The notes under the pieces: model-generated
The model's database searches: none
What the model saw: only the letters and a program-made list of their open reading frames with translations
What the model was told of the DNA's origin: nothing
Translations under genes and position numbers: made by a program
Source: a virus
IMG/VR virus record: IMGVR_UViG_3300022842_000794
Coordinates: 1-20,619 of that record
Reading direction: 5' to 3' (one strand)
Length of the DNA stretch: 20,619 nucleotides
In this document: one piece after another, positions 6,286-12,749 of the stretch
Layout of the letters: the number at the start of each line of letters is the position of its first letter
Numbering within the stretch: position 1 is the stretch's first letter

Positions 6286-7204
6286 TGTGTATCCTTGCTA
6301 GTTTGATCATCGTAGCCGCAAGATTTATTTCTGGATCTGCTACAAATGAATGGTCAACCAATCCTTGCTTTATTGCTAGAATGGCCTTGTCTTGTCCGTC
6401 ATCGTCTTTCGCAATCAATTCTAAATTATCATAGAGCCAACGGAAGATTTCCTCTACTTCTTCTGGTCTGGCTTGAGAACAAACAATTTTTCTTGCTTCT
6501 AGTATTTTACCTTGTTTGAACAGTTCTACCATTTCTAAACGATAGTCGGCTTGACCTTTGTCCGACTTGTCGGGTGCGTGTAAAGTACCATCTCTAGAAT
6601 TCATTTGTACAAGGTTGATACATTTTCTCATATCCGGATATGTAGCTTTTACATAGGTATCAATTAAATCGATATTTGGTTCGACCTTTTCAGAAATTAA
6701 TATTTCTGCTATACGAGCTGTGAACTCGTTTTTGTCTAAAGTTTCAATATGGAATCCTTGGCATCTGCTGTGTAGTGCAGGAATTACTCTGTTAGGATAG
6801 TTACAAGTTAGAACAAATCTTGCCGATGTGTGATATGTTTCCATAACACCACGAAGTGCCGCTTGTCCGTTGGGAGTGATATAATCTGCTTCATCTAATA
6901 GCACATATTTGAAATCACCAAATGGCATTATCTGTACAAAGTTTATGATCTTGTCTCTGACTGTGTCCACAGAGTTTTCTCTAGATGCGTTGATCTCTAA
7001 CATATCATACGGATCTACATTTAATTCTTGAAACAGTACTTTGGCCAGTGTAGTCTTGCCTGTGCCAGGAGCTCCTGAGAACAACAAATGTGGTATAGCA
7101 CCGTCTTTGAGCCAACCTTGAATCTGTTGTCTTTGATTTTCGTCACGAACCACATAATCTTTTAAAGATGTTGGTCTATATTTTTCTACCCATAGGTCTT
7201 TCAT
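6278..7204 (-). CDS. 44: Clamp-loader large subunit, AAA+ ATPase (T4 gp44 / RFC small-subunit type)
   Basis: This 308-residue protein is a clear clamp-loader ATPase. It opens with WVEKYRPTSLKDYV (RFC box I), has Walker A GAPGTGKT (44-51), Walker B VLLDEAD (101-107), sensor 1 in LTCNYPNR (132-139), and the SRC motif (146-148) that carries the arginine finger. Length and motifs match T4 gp44, which with gp62 loads the gp45 sliding clamp onto DNA for replication and, in T4, for late transcription. No gp45 or gp62 is identified in this window. The ATG follows an AT-rich leader with no strong ribosome binding site. The gene overlaps the next small gene, and a plus-strand radical SAM gene diverges from it 33 bases away. 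Confidence 0.97.
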   Translation of the reverse strand: MKDLWVEKYRPTSLKDYVVRDENQRQQIQGWLKDGAIPHLLFSGAPGTGKTTLAKVLFQELNVDPYDMLEINASRENSVDTVRDKIINFVQIMPFGDFKYVLLDEADYITPNGQAALRGVMETYHTSARFVLTCNYPNRVIPALHSRCQGFHIETLDKNEFTARIAEILISEKVEPNIDLIDTYVKATYPDMRKCINLVQMNSRDGTLHAPDKSDKGQADYRLEMVELFKQGKILEARKIVCSQARPEEVEEIFRWLYDNLELIAKDDDGQDKAILAIKQGLVDHSFVADPEINLAATMIKLARIHNG

Positions 7205-7237
7205 AAGCTAATTATTTTAATAGTTTTTAAATTTAAT

Positions 7238-8224
7238 ATGTATTCAACAGAAACCTTAGAACAAATTACCATTGAACCAACCAGTTATTGCAATGCTCGA
7301 TGTCCGCAGTGCGACAGGTTCGACGATAAAAATAATTTAATAGTTCCATTAAAACATCTAAATATTAGCATTTTACAACAGAACTTGCAACCTAAACTTC
7401 TACCCAATTTAAAACAAGTAGACCTTGAAGGTAATTGTGGTGATGTATTAAGCCATAAAAATCCGTTAGGATTATTGCTTGTTTATAAAGATGTTAAAAA
7501 GATTAGAATGGTAACAAACGGATCCGTTAGAGGTGTTGAGTTTTTTAAAGATCTAGCACAATTTAAAAATACAGAATTGGTATTCAGCGTTGACGGATTG
7601 CAAGACACAAACCATTTGTATAGACAAGAATGTAATTTTGAAAAAATAATGTCGAATGCCGAATCCTACATCAATGCCGGCGGCAATGCAACTTGGAAGT
7701 TTATTGTTTTTAAACACAACGAACATCAAATCAACCAAGCAAAAGAGCTAAGTCAAAAAATTGGATTTAAAAATTTTATAGTACAACATAGTGATAGAAG
7801 TTGGTATCACGGATGGAAATGGCCTGTCTACAATAACAACACCTATCAATATGATCTTGAACCTAGTAGTATGTTTGAAAAGTCGTTGTCAAGCGATCAT
7901 AGTAAATTAAATGAAAAACTTATAACAATTTATAAACAAAATAAAGTTGTTAAACAATGTCCAATGGCACTGCAGAAGAAAATTTTTGTAGATTATAATG
8001 GTTATGTTATTCCTTGTTGTATGCTTAGTAATGACTTGTGGAATGAAACTTATAATACTAAATTTTTAAAAAAATATGTTAAAGATCTAGGAACCATAAG
8101 TCTTTATAAAAACAATATTAAGAAAATATTTGAGGGAGAATTTTATAAGAAGGATTTGCCCATGAGCTTTAAAACAAAACCAATGCCAAAATGTCTTCTT
8201 TATTGTGCTGAAAAAAAATCTTAA
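7238..8224 (+). CDS. Radical SAM protein with C-terminal SPASM/twitch-like cysteines
   Basis: This 328-residue protein carries the radical SAM [4Fe-4S] motif CNARCPQC (C18, C22, C25) right after a beta strand, EQITIEPTSY. The GNCGDV and MVTNGS segments resemble the SAM-binding strands of the partial TIM barrel. A second cysteine group follows: C241, C260, C261, C319 and C323, with VDYNGYVIPCCML between. This is typical of SPASM or twitch domains that bind extra Fe-S clusters in peptide-modifying and other enzymes. The substrate is unknown, and no precursor peptide is obvious next to it. It is a single plus-strand gene between minus-strand gp44 and the co-chaperonin, and its stop shares TTAA with the co-chaperonin stop. 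Confidence 0.88.
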   Translation: MYSTETLEQITIEPTSYCNARCPQCDRFDDKNNLIVPLKHLNISILQQNLQPKLLPNLKQVDLEGNCGDVLSHKNPLGLLLVYKDVKKIRMVTNGSVRGVEFFKDLAQFKNTELVFSVDGLQDTNHLYRQECNFEKIMSNAESYINAGGNATWKFIVFKHNEHQINQAKELSQKIGFKNFIVQHSDRSWYHGWKWPVYNNNTYQYDLEPSSMFEKSLSSDHSKLNEKLITIYKQNKVVKQCPMALQKKIFVDYNGYVIPCCMLSNDLWNETYNTKFLKKYVKDLGTISLYKNNIKKIFEGEFYKKDLPMSFKTKPMPKCLLYCAEKKS

Positions 8225-8685
8225 TCGTTTCCAGGCAGTTTAGTCATCTGTTGGGCACCGCCCATGTTGACGTACCCTGCTTGTTTGTTATTGTGTTCAG
8301 GTTCGTCTTGTGACACTAACAATATATCATTTTCGTCAATCATTCTCACTTCTAGTTCAACGCCGATGTCACCTGCTGATCCTTTTTCTTTTCTTTTGAG
8401 TTTGAAAGCCCTGGACCATCTACCATGCGAGACCATTATCCATTCACCTACTTTAACATCAACTTGATCTTTGCCAACAGCATATACCTTGCCCCATCTA
8501 GGATGTATGCCTCCTGCTGTACCGTCATCATCAACTATGATAATTCCGCCTTTGGACTTTGTTTCTCCAAAGTGCATGTCAGAAACTAGTACTCTATTTT
8601 TAAGTGGTGTGATATCGTTCTCGACAGTGTATTGCTTTCCACCATCTCCACCGAATCCTTTTGCCTGTGCTGATTTTATGTCCAT
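8221..8685 (-). CDS. Co-chaperonin, GroES/T4 gp31 type
   Basis: This 154-residue protein has a Cpn10 fold signature: ITPLKNRVLV (25-34), a mobile-loop region ETKSKGGIII (41-50), GKVYAVG (65-71) and VKVGEWIMVS (77-86). The loop is closer to bacterial GroES (ETKSAGGIVL) than I would expect for a T4 gp31 loop. Compared with the usual 95-residue GroES it has a 20-residue glycine-rich N-terminal extension, a longer middle (RWSRAFKLKRKEKG) and a longer tail. It would cap host GroEL and help fold phage proteins, as gp31 does for the T4 capsid protein gp23. A TATAAT hexamer at 8700-8695 on the minus strand lies only nine bases before the ATG, giving an unusually short leader if used. Confidence 0.88.
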   Translation of the reverse strand: MDIKSAQAKGFGGDGGKQYTVENDITPLKNRVLVSDMHFGETKSKGGIIIVDDDGTAGGIHPRWGKVYAVGKDQVDVKVGEWIMVSHGRWSRAFKLKRKEKGSAGDIGVELEVRMIDENDILLVSQDEPEHNNKQAGYVNMGGAQQMTKLPGND

Positions 8686-8706
8686 CGTAGTACTATTATA
8701 CTAGAT

Positions 8707-9105
8707 TTATTCTAATCCGTCAAGAGCCGCATCAATGCCTGATTTTGGTTCTTCTTTTTTTGGTGCTTTTTTGATGATGTTAACAGGCGTTGGCTTAACT
8801 TTTTTAACTGTAGGATTCATTACTTGAACCTGTTCTACTCTTGGTTGAGGAATAGGTGTAACTTTTTGTGTTTTTTTTACAGTTGTGTCCTGCGCCTTGC
8901 CTTTAGGTGTTTCGTAATACTGTTTCATAACTGCATCTTTTGATTTTATTATTTGACCATTTTTGCCCAACACGTCTCCACGAGCATTGACCCCCATATT
9001 ACCAACAGCAGGTGTTTCGAGGTTTGATGATCTTAATTTGTCTATATCCACCATACGTCCTTGCATGGTCCTATACATTTTTTTTCTTACTGGTTGTCTA
9101 GCCAT
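8707..9105 (-). CDS. Basic, Pro/Lys-rich phage protein of unknown function
   Basis: This 132-residue product has a basic N-terminal part (MARQPVRKKMYRTMQGRMVD), a conserved-looking middle (PAVGNMGVNARGDVLGKNG, about 33-51), a disordered Pro/Lys/Val-rich stretch (about 78-120) and an acidic end (IDAALDGLE). I recall similar N-terminal and middle segments in T4-like marine phages but not an assigned function. The layout of a folded head plus charged disordered tail would suit a scaffolding, head-core or DNA-associated protein, which is inference. A strong Shine-Dalgarno sequence (AGGAG, complement at about 9115-9119) supports the start. It lies just upstream of the co-chaperonin gene on the same strand. 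Confidence 0.75.
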   Translation of the reverse strand: MARQPVRKKMYRTMQGRMVDIDKLRSSNLETPAVGNMGVNARGDVLGKNGQIIKSKDAVMKQYYETPKGKAQDTTVKKTQKVTPIPQPRVEQVQVMNPTVKKVKPTPVNIIKKAPKKEEPKSGIDAALDGLE

Positions 9106-9142
9106 TATCGTTAACTCCTAATTTTACTTATCATCTCAAAAA

Positions 9143-9967
9143 TTACAACAACAAATGTTTGAACTTATTGGCATTGTCTTTTATATATTTTGGTAAAACA
9201 TCAAAGCCAACTTTTTTTAAATCTGTTGTTGGGTTATTGTAGTTGTATCTACCATTAAATAAGTCTTGTTGATTGTTTAATTTTTCTCTTATTTGATCTA
9301 CAGTTAATTTGTTCTCTGGTCTGTAGTTAATAAAAGATTGAATTTTTTTATAAATTCCTGTTTCAGGTAACACATAAGAAAAATGCCACCCGCCCGGATC
9401 AACTAACTGTGAGCTTAATGTATCATAATTTCCAAGGTTCTTGTGATAATTCAAATGCATTCTCAGTTCTTGGCAATTACCAAGTTTTCCGTGTTTTATT
9501 CCTTTTGGATGTTTATCCCATGGTGTATATGCAGGATTGAGTAGATTTAATTTTCCTTGAAAACACAGTTGTTTAAAAATAAAAAGATCTTTTTCATAAT
9601 CTAAATTTTCTATTATAGGTATCTCGTCAACATCACACAATAAAATTATATCGTCTACATCGGCATCGTGTAGTCCTTGCTTAATTTGTTCTCGTAAATT
9701 ATATTCTCTTTTTCGACCAGAACTGTGTTTTTCTGACCATGTTGGAAGTTTTTGCCAATCCACGTCCTGTTCTTTGACTTGAAAATATCTTATCTTATGC
9801 TCAAATTTTTTATTATTCTTAAATTGAAAGCCTTTGTAGTTGTCCGCAAAGTCATAATCTGCCTCGACTATAACGAAATAATCAACAAATTCATCCAAGA
9901 CTTCAAATCTAAGTTCAAGTAAATCATTCTCTAGACCGGAATAAGGAAAACAGTCGTATATCTTCAT
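9143..9967 (-). CDS. Glycosyltransferase family 17-like protein
   Basis: This 274-residue protein matches the GT17 pattern (the family of eukaryotic beta-1,4-N-acetylglucosaminyltransferase III, with many bacterial and phage members). It opens with KIYDCFPYSGLENDLLELR (2-20), followed by VDYFVIVEADYDFADNYKG, and has the metal-binding DxD-type motif as DVDEIP (112-117). A WHFSYV segment lies in the C-terminal half. The enzyme would transfer a sugar from a nucleotide donor; the acceptor could be host surface glycan or a virion component. Its ATG overlaps the stop of the polymerase III alpha-like fragment by four bases (ATGA), so the two are co-translated although their functions look unrelated. 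Confidence 0.85.
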   Translation of the reverse strand: MKIYDCFPYSGLENDLLELRFEVLDEFVDYFVIVEADYDFADNYKGFQFKNNKKFEHKIRYFQVKEQDVDWQKLPTWSEKHSSGRKREYNLREQIKQGLHDADVDDIILLCDVDEIPIIENLDYEKDLFIFKQLCFQGKLNLLNPAYTPWDKHPKGIKHGKLGNCQELRMHLNYHKNLGNYDTLSSQLVDPGGWHFSYVLPETGIYKKIQSFINYRPENKLTVDQIREKLNNQQDLFNGRYNYNNPTTDLKKVGFDVLPKYIKDNANKFKHLLL

Positions 9968-10488
9968 CTCAAAAATTCTTTATAATCGAGCTCATAAAGT
10001 AACGGATTTATTTTGTGTACACCTATTAAAAATAAACAAAAACTTGAAACTGAACTTCCTCTGCCAACACCCCATACCACATTATTATTTCTAAGAGTAT
10101 CTATGAAATATATTAAAAACTGCAGAACTTTAATAAATCCTTTTTTATTAAACAGTTTCATCTCATCAATAACTCTTTGCTTTTCCGTATCGTTGGCACA
10201 TTTATCAAGCAACCATTGTTCAACATTTATTGTTTCGTAATGCACAGGCATAAACCATTGTTCTGTGTTTGCAAGGTCAAATTCTTCAAGTGGCAATGTG
10301 CTTTTCAGTAATTGTTTTGGAACCGGCAAATCTATCCCCGAGTCGTGTAATGCTTGTAGATATTGGTCGGGCGATTCAAGATGTAGTTGTGAAATATCAG
10401 TAAGTGGATTTGAATATATGTGTTCTATGAGATAGTCTTCTTTAAAGACACAGTCACCGTACTCATTTATTTTTATTTTTTCCACCAT
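9964..10488 (-). CDS. Fragment of DNA polymerase III alpha subunit (C-family), lacking the catalytic Asp motif
   Basis: The last third of this 174-residue protein, from about KGFIKVLQFLIYFIDTLRNN (116-135) through VVWGVGRGSSVSSF (137-150) to DYKEFLR at the end, aligns by eye with the start of the polymerase III alpha palm: a helix, the GxGRGS loop that binds incoming nucleotide, and the sequence leading to the ERFLN segment. In complete enzymes the catalytic DxD (D401/D403 in E. coli) comes soon after; here the frame stops first. The N-terminal part (about 1-100) is not recognisable as a PHP domain. The protein therefore cannot be a polymerase alone. It might bind nucleotide or a partner, complement another fragment elsewhere in the genome, or be a relic, although the frame is intact and overlaps both neighbours. 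Confidence 0.75.
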   Translation of the reverse strand: MVEKIKINEYGDCVFKEDYLIEHIYSNPLTDISQLHLESPDQYLQALHDSGIDLPVPKQLLKSTLPLEEFDLANTEQWFMPVHYETINVEQWLLDKCANDTEKQRVIDEMKLFNKKGFIKVLQFLIYFIDTLRNNNVVWGVGRGSSVSSFCLFLIGVHKINPLLYELDYKEFLR

Positions 10489-11095
10489 CTATTACTTTCG
10501 CATTAAATTCAAAAATTTTTGCATTCTCGGGTTTTTTAACCTCAGTATTTGGTACTGGGTTCCACGGAAAGTGTCCTGAATATATTCCTTTTGATAATTC
10601 TTTGTCATAAGTTGCTGTATCATTTCTTAACCACCATGGGTCAAACTTATTATACTTGGTTGAAAACCAATTGTCAACGTCAAGCAACTGAAGTTCTGTG
10701 TAGTCTTTTTCTACAGTATAACTAATACCATCTCCTTGAAAACTTTCTAGTTCTATACTGTCTACTACAATTTTACCTTCTAAAATAGCAGTTGATTTGG
10801 TAAAACAAACAGCTGACATTATTTGATCGTATGGAGGTTTTGGCAATTCTATAAATCTATTACTAGTATGTTTTTGTAAAACTTTGTATAATGGCTCATT
10901 TCTTGCTGTTATTATAGAGTTGTTAAAAATTACGTGATAGAGAGTTTTTAATCTTTCAAAATATATGTTTTGCTCAGCAAGATTGGATGTTATAGGTCTT
11001 ATCTTTATTTTTACTGTATAATTGTTATAGAATAGCTCTCCGTCAACTACTATGATACCTTTAAAATCTGTTGCCCAATTGAAGTTTTTTTTCAT
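10463..11095 (-). CDS. Unrecognised protein upstream of the polymerase III alpha-like fragment
   Basis: This 210-residue soluble protein looks mixed alpha/beta. Its notable segment is the aromatic run FDPWWLRNDTATYDKE (about 151-166), followed by YSGHFPWNPVPNTE. No signal peptide, membrane helix or metal motif is visible. It overlaps the polymerase III alpha-like gene by 26 bases, strongly suggesting one operon and possibly a joint function. No Shine-Dalgarno sequence is evident before the ATG at 11095; the leader is AT-rich with a direct ATAACT repeat. Confidence 0.7.
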   Translation of the reverse strand: MKKNFNWATDFKGIIVVDGELFYNNYTVKIKIRPITSNLAEQNIYFERLKTLYHVIFNNSIITARNEPLYKVLQKHTSNRFIELPKPPYDQIMSAVCFTKSTAILEGKIVVDSIELESFQGDGISYTVEKDYTELQLLDVDNWFSTKYNKFDPWWLRNDTATYDKELSKGIYSGHFPWNPVPNTEVKKPENAKIFEFNAKVIDGGKNKNK

Positions 11096-11225
11096 TGTTT
11101 TAATTAGTTATAGTTATAGTCATTATGTGCATACATTTCAGAGTAGATATAATGGTAATTTTAGTTTGTATCTTTAATATCTAGGTAAATAATTACATTA
11201 TAACAGAATTTAGGAGTAGAAAACA
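11096..11225. promoter_or_regulatory. Divergent intergenic region between unrecognised gene and 2OG oxygenase
   Basis: These 130 AT-rich bases separate divergent genes. On the plus side there is a late-like octamer variant GGTAAATA (11184-11191), a -10-like TATAAC (11199-11204) and a strong Shine-Dalgarno TAGGAG (11211-11216), nine bases before the ATG at 11226. On the minus side no ribosome binding site is clear; ATAACT occurs twice in tandem just upstream of the ATG at 11095. No hairpin or RNA gene stands out. Confidence 0.5.
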
Positions 11226-11903
11226 ATGGTACAAATTATAGAGAATGCATTGACTGAACAAGAATTAACACAAATAAGAGCGTTTGATCTTATTGAGGAT
11301 TCATCAGTACAACAAGGAAGAAAATATAGAAACAAGACTGTAAAGAACGACAGTGTAGATCAGTTATCTAATCCGGCAATAGCATTTGTACTTGAAAAAG
11401 TTAAAAAATTAATTCCTGAAAATCACCAAGTTTGTGATATGGTTCTTCACACTACTGAACAAGGTATGCAAATTCACTCAGACGGAAACATTAACAAAAA
11501 AGATCACAAAGCAATTTTATTTCCAATAAACGTTGAAGCCGAAGGCGCTGGAACAATCTTTTTTGAAAATCAATATTTAGGTGAAGGCCCAATGGTTTTT
11601 GCAAAAAATAACCCATGGGGCGGAAGTAACAAAAACAAAGACCCTAAAAACTCTTCAAAAAGAAAAATCACAGCAGACTATTCGGTAGTAACAGACTATA
11701 AAGAAACTGCTAACATCGCCGAAGTACACAAAAAACACTTAGGTCATATACCTGCTGAAAACTCAAACGGATTAACCATTGAAAAAATTTATAAATGGAA
11801 ACCGGGACAAGCAGTTATTTTTGATTCTACTCAGTTACACTGTGCTACTAACCACGTAGGTTATAAGACAGCTTGTACAGTTTTTACAAGACTAGTTGAC
11901 TAA
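11226..11903 (+). CDS. 2OG-Fe(II) oxygenase (prolyl-hydroxylase-like)
   Basis: This 225-residue protein has the iron facial triad pattern. H84 and D86 lie in MQIHSDGN, distal H205 in TQLHCATNH, and K214 nine residues later is a plausible 2-oxoglutarate-binding residue. The strands ILFPINVE, GTIFFEN and QAVIFDS fit the double-stranded beta-helix core. A hydrophilic insert rich in Asn, Lys and Ser (about 127-150) interrupts the core. Such proteins are common in T4-like marine phages; the substrate is unknown. It is a lone plus-strand gene with a strong Shine-Dalgarno sequence and an AT-rich hairpin at its end. Confidence 0.8.
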   Translation: MVQIIENALTEQELTQIRAFDLIEDSSVQQGRKYRNKTVKNDSVDQLSNPAIAFVLEKVKKLIPENHQVCDMVLHTTEQGMQIHSDGNINKKDHKAILFPINVEAEGAGTIFFENQYLGEGPMVFAKNNPWGGSNKNKDPKNSSKRKITADYSVVTDYKETANIAEVHKKHLGHIPAENSNGLTIEKIYKWKPGQAVIFDSTQLHCATNHVGYKTACTVFTRLVD

Positions 11904-11916
11904 AATAAATTTTTAG
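11900..11916. terminator. AT-only hairpin between convergent genes, weak bidirectional terminator
   Basis: CTAAAA (11900-11905) is the inverted complement of TTTTAG (11911-11916), around a five-base loop. The hairpin overlaps the oxygenase stop codon and lies just before the stop of the convergent small helical gene at 11918. A stem with a single G-C pair is weak, and no long U tract follows, so termination is a tentative reading. Confidence 0.3.
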
Positions 11917-11917
11917 A

Positions 11918-12172
11918 TTATTCGATATTAACAAGTTCGCCCATGTCGGGTTCGTTTCTTGCTTTTTTCATATTATCATGAAAGCTCTTAATTCTACGAG
12001 TTCTTAATTCACCTCTATAGCTTTCAAGTGCGTTGTTAAGTTGCCCAATAAGTTCAGGGTTCCTGCCAAATCGAGTAGCAGATGCTTTCTTCTTTGATAA
12101 TTCTTGTATTTTTTTAGATATGTCTTCGTCGGAAAGTTTGCTAAATTCTTCTTGTAGTGGATGGAAATACAT
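11918..12172 (-). CDS. Small helical protein after the fibre genes
   Basis: This 84-residue, highly charged protein is probably almost entirely alpha-helical, with long amphipathic stretches (KLSDEDISKKIQELSKKKA and then LIGQLNNALESYRGELRTRR). No domain is recognised. It follows the short fibre-like gene by 12 bases, with a strong Shine-Dalgarno sequence (GGAGG, complement about 12178-12182), so it is probably the last gene of the virion-surface operon. A role as assembly factor, fibre chaperone or structural accessory is inferred from position only. Confidence 0.7.
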   Translation of the reverse strand: MYFHPLQEEFSKLSDEDISKKIQELSKKKASATRFGRNPELIGQLNNALESYRGELRTRRIKSFHDNMKKARNEPDMGELVNIE

Positions 12173-12184
12173 TCCTGCCTCCTA

Positions 12185-12748
12185 TTAGCTGTAGTTGTTG
12201 CCCAACTGGTGCATCAATATCGTTGTGCCACCATCTGGACTCATAAACTCGTACAAGTATCTACCTGATTCAGTTAATGTGATAGAGTCTGAACTGCCAT
12301 CTGCTCCTGATACATTTCCTGATACCAATACACTTGATGGTATTGTAATTACGTGTGCCACTGATGCTACAGTTATATCAAGGATTATTCTTCCTAGAGT
12401 TGTTGTTAACGGCATATTTGTAATTGCCAATGTAATTGAACCTGTAGTTGTCGCTGTTTGATAGTGTCCGTTTTCGTGATTGAGTGTAGTTGCACCGGTT
12501 ACGTTACCATGTACATAAACTGTTTCAGCAGTGTCTTTTAATACTGCCTTTGTTACAACATTATCTGCAAAGTTTGATGAAGCATTTAAAGAAGCCTTGT
12601 TTGATTGTAGGTCTTCTATTTCAGTTTTTGCATTTGTAAAATTGTTTTTTACTGCTGTAAAATTATCTCTGAACCCTTGAGAACTATTGTCTTGTCCCGC
12701 TATTGGGAAAGTTCCATCTATGTTACCTGGTACTATGTTACTTGCCAT
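12185..12748 (-). CDS. Short tail-fibre-like virion protein
   Basis: This 187-residue protein begins with a module related to the neighbouring fibre proteins: a glycine-rich opening, then SSQGFRDNFTAVKNNFTNAK (22-41), comparable to the R-x2-F-x4-NF pattern of the four paralogues further upstream. After a helical linker the remainder (about 70-187) is Thr/Ser/Gly/Val-rich beta structure with no visible enzyme motif. It probably forms a trimeric or beta-sandwich surface protein attached through the shared N-terminal module. It follows the 872-residue gene by one base (TAATATG), with AGAGGAAT just upstream as ribosome binding site. A GATAAATA octamer at 12781-12788 may add a separate late promoter. 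Confidence 0.75.
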   Translation of the reverse strand: MASNIVPGNIDGTFPIAGQDNSSQGFRDNFTAVKNNFTNAKTEIEDLQSNKASLNASSNFADNVVTKAVLKDTAETVYVHGNVTGATTLNHENGHYQTATTTGSITLAITNMPLTTTLGRIILDITVASVAHVITIPSSVLVSGNVSGADGSSDSITLTESGRYLYEFMSPDGGTTILMHQLGNNYS

Positions 12749-12749
12749 A

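Noticed and set aside
9964-10488. Treating the polymerase III alpha-like gene as a pseudogene
   Set aside because: The frame is intact, it starts within the upstream gene and its stop is fused to the GT17 start (ATGA), which is a maintained gene arrangement and not decay.
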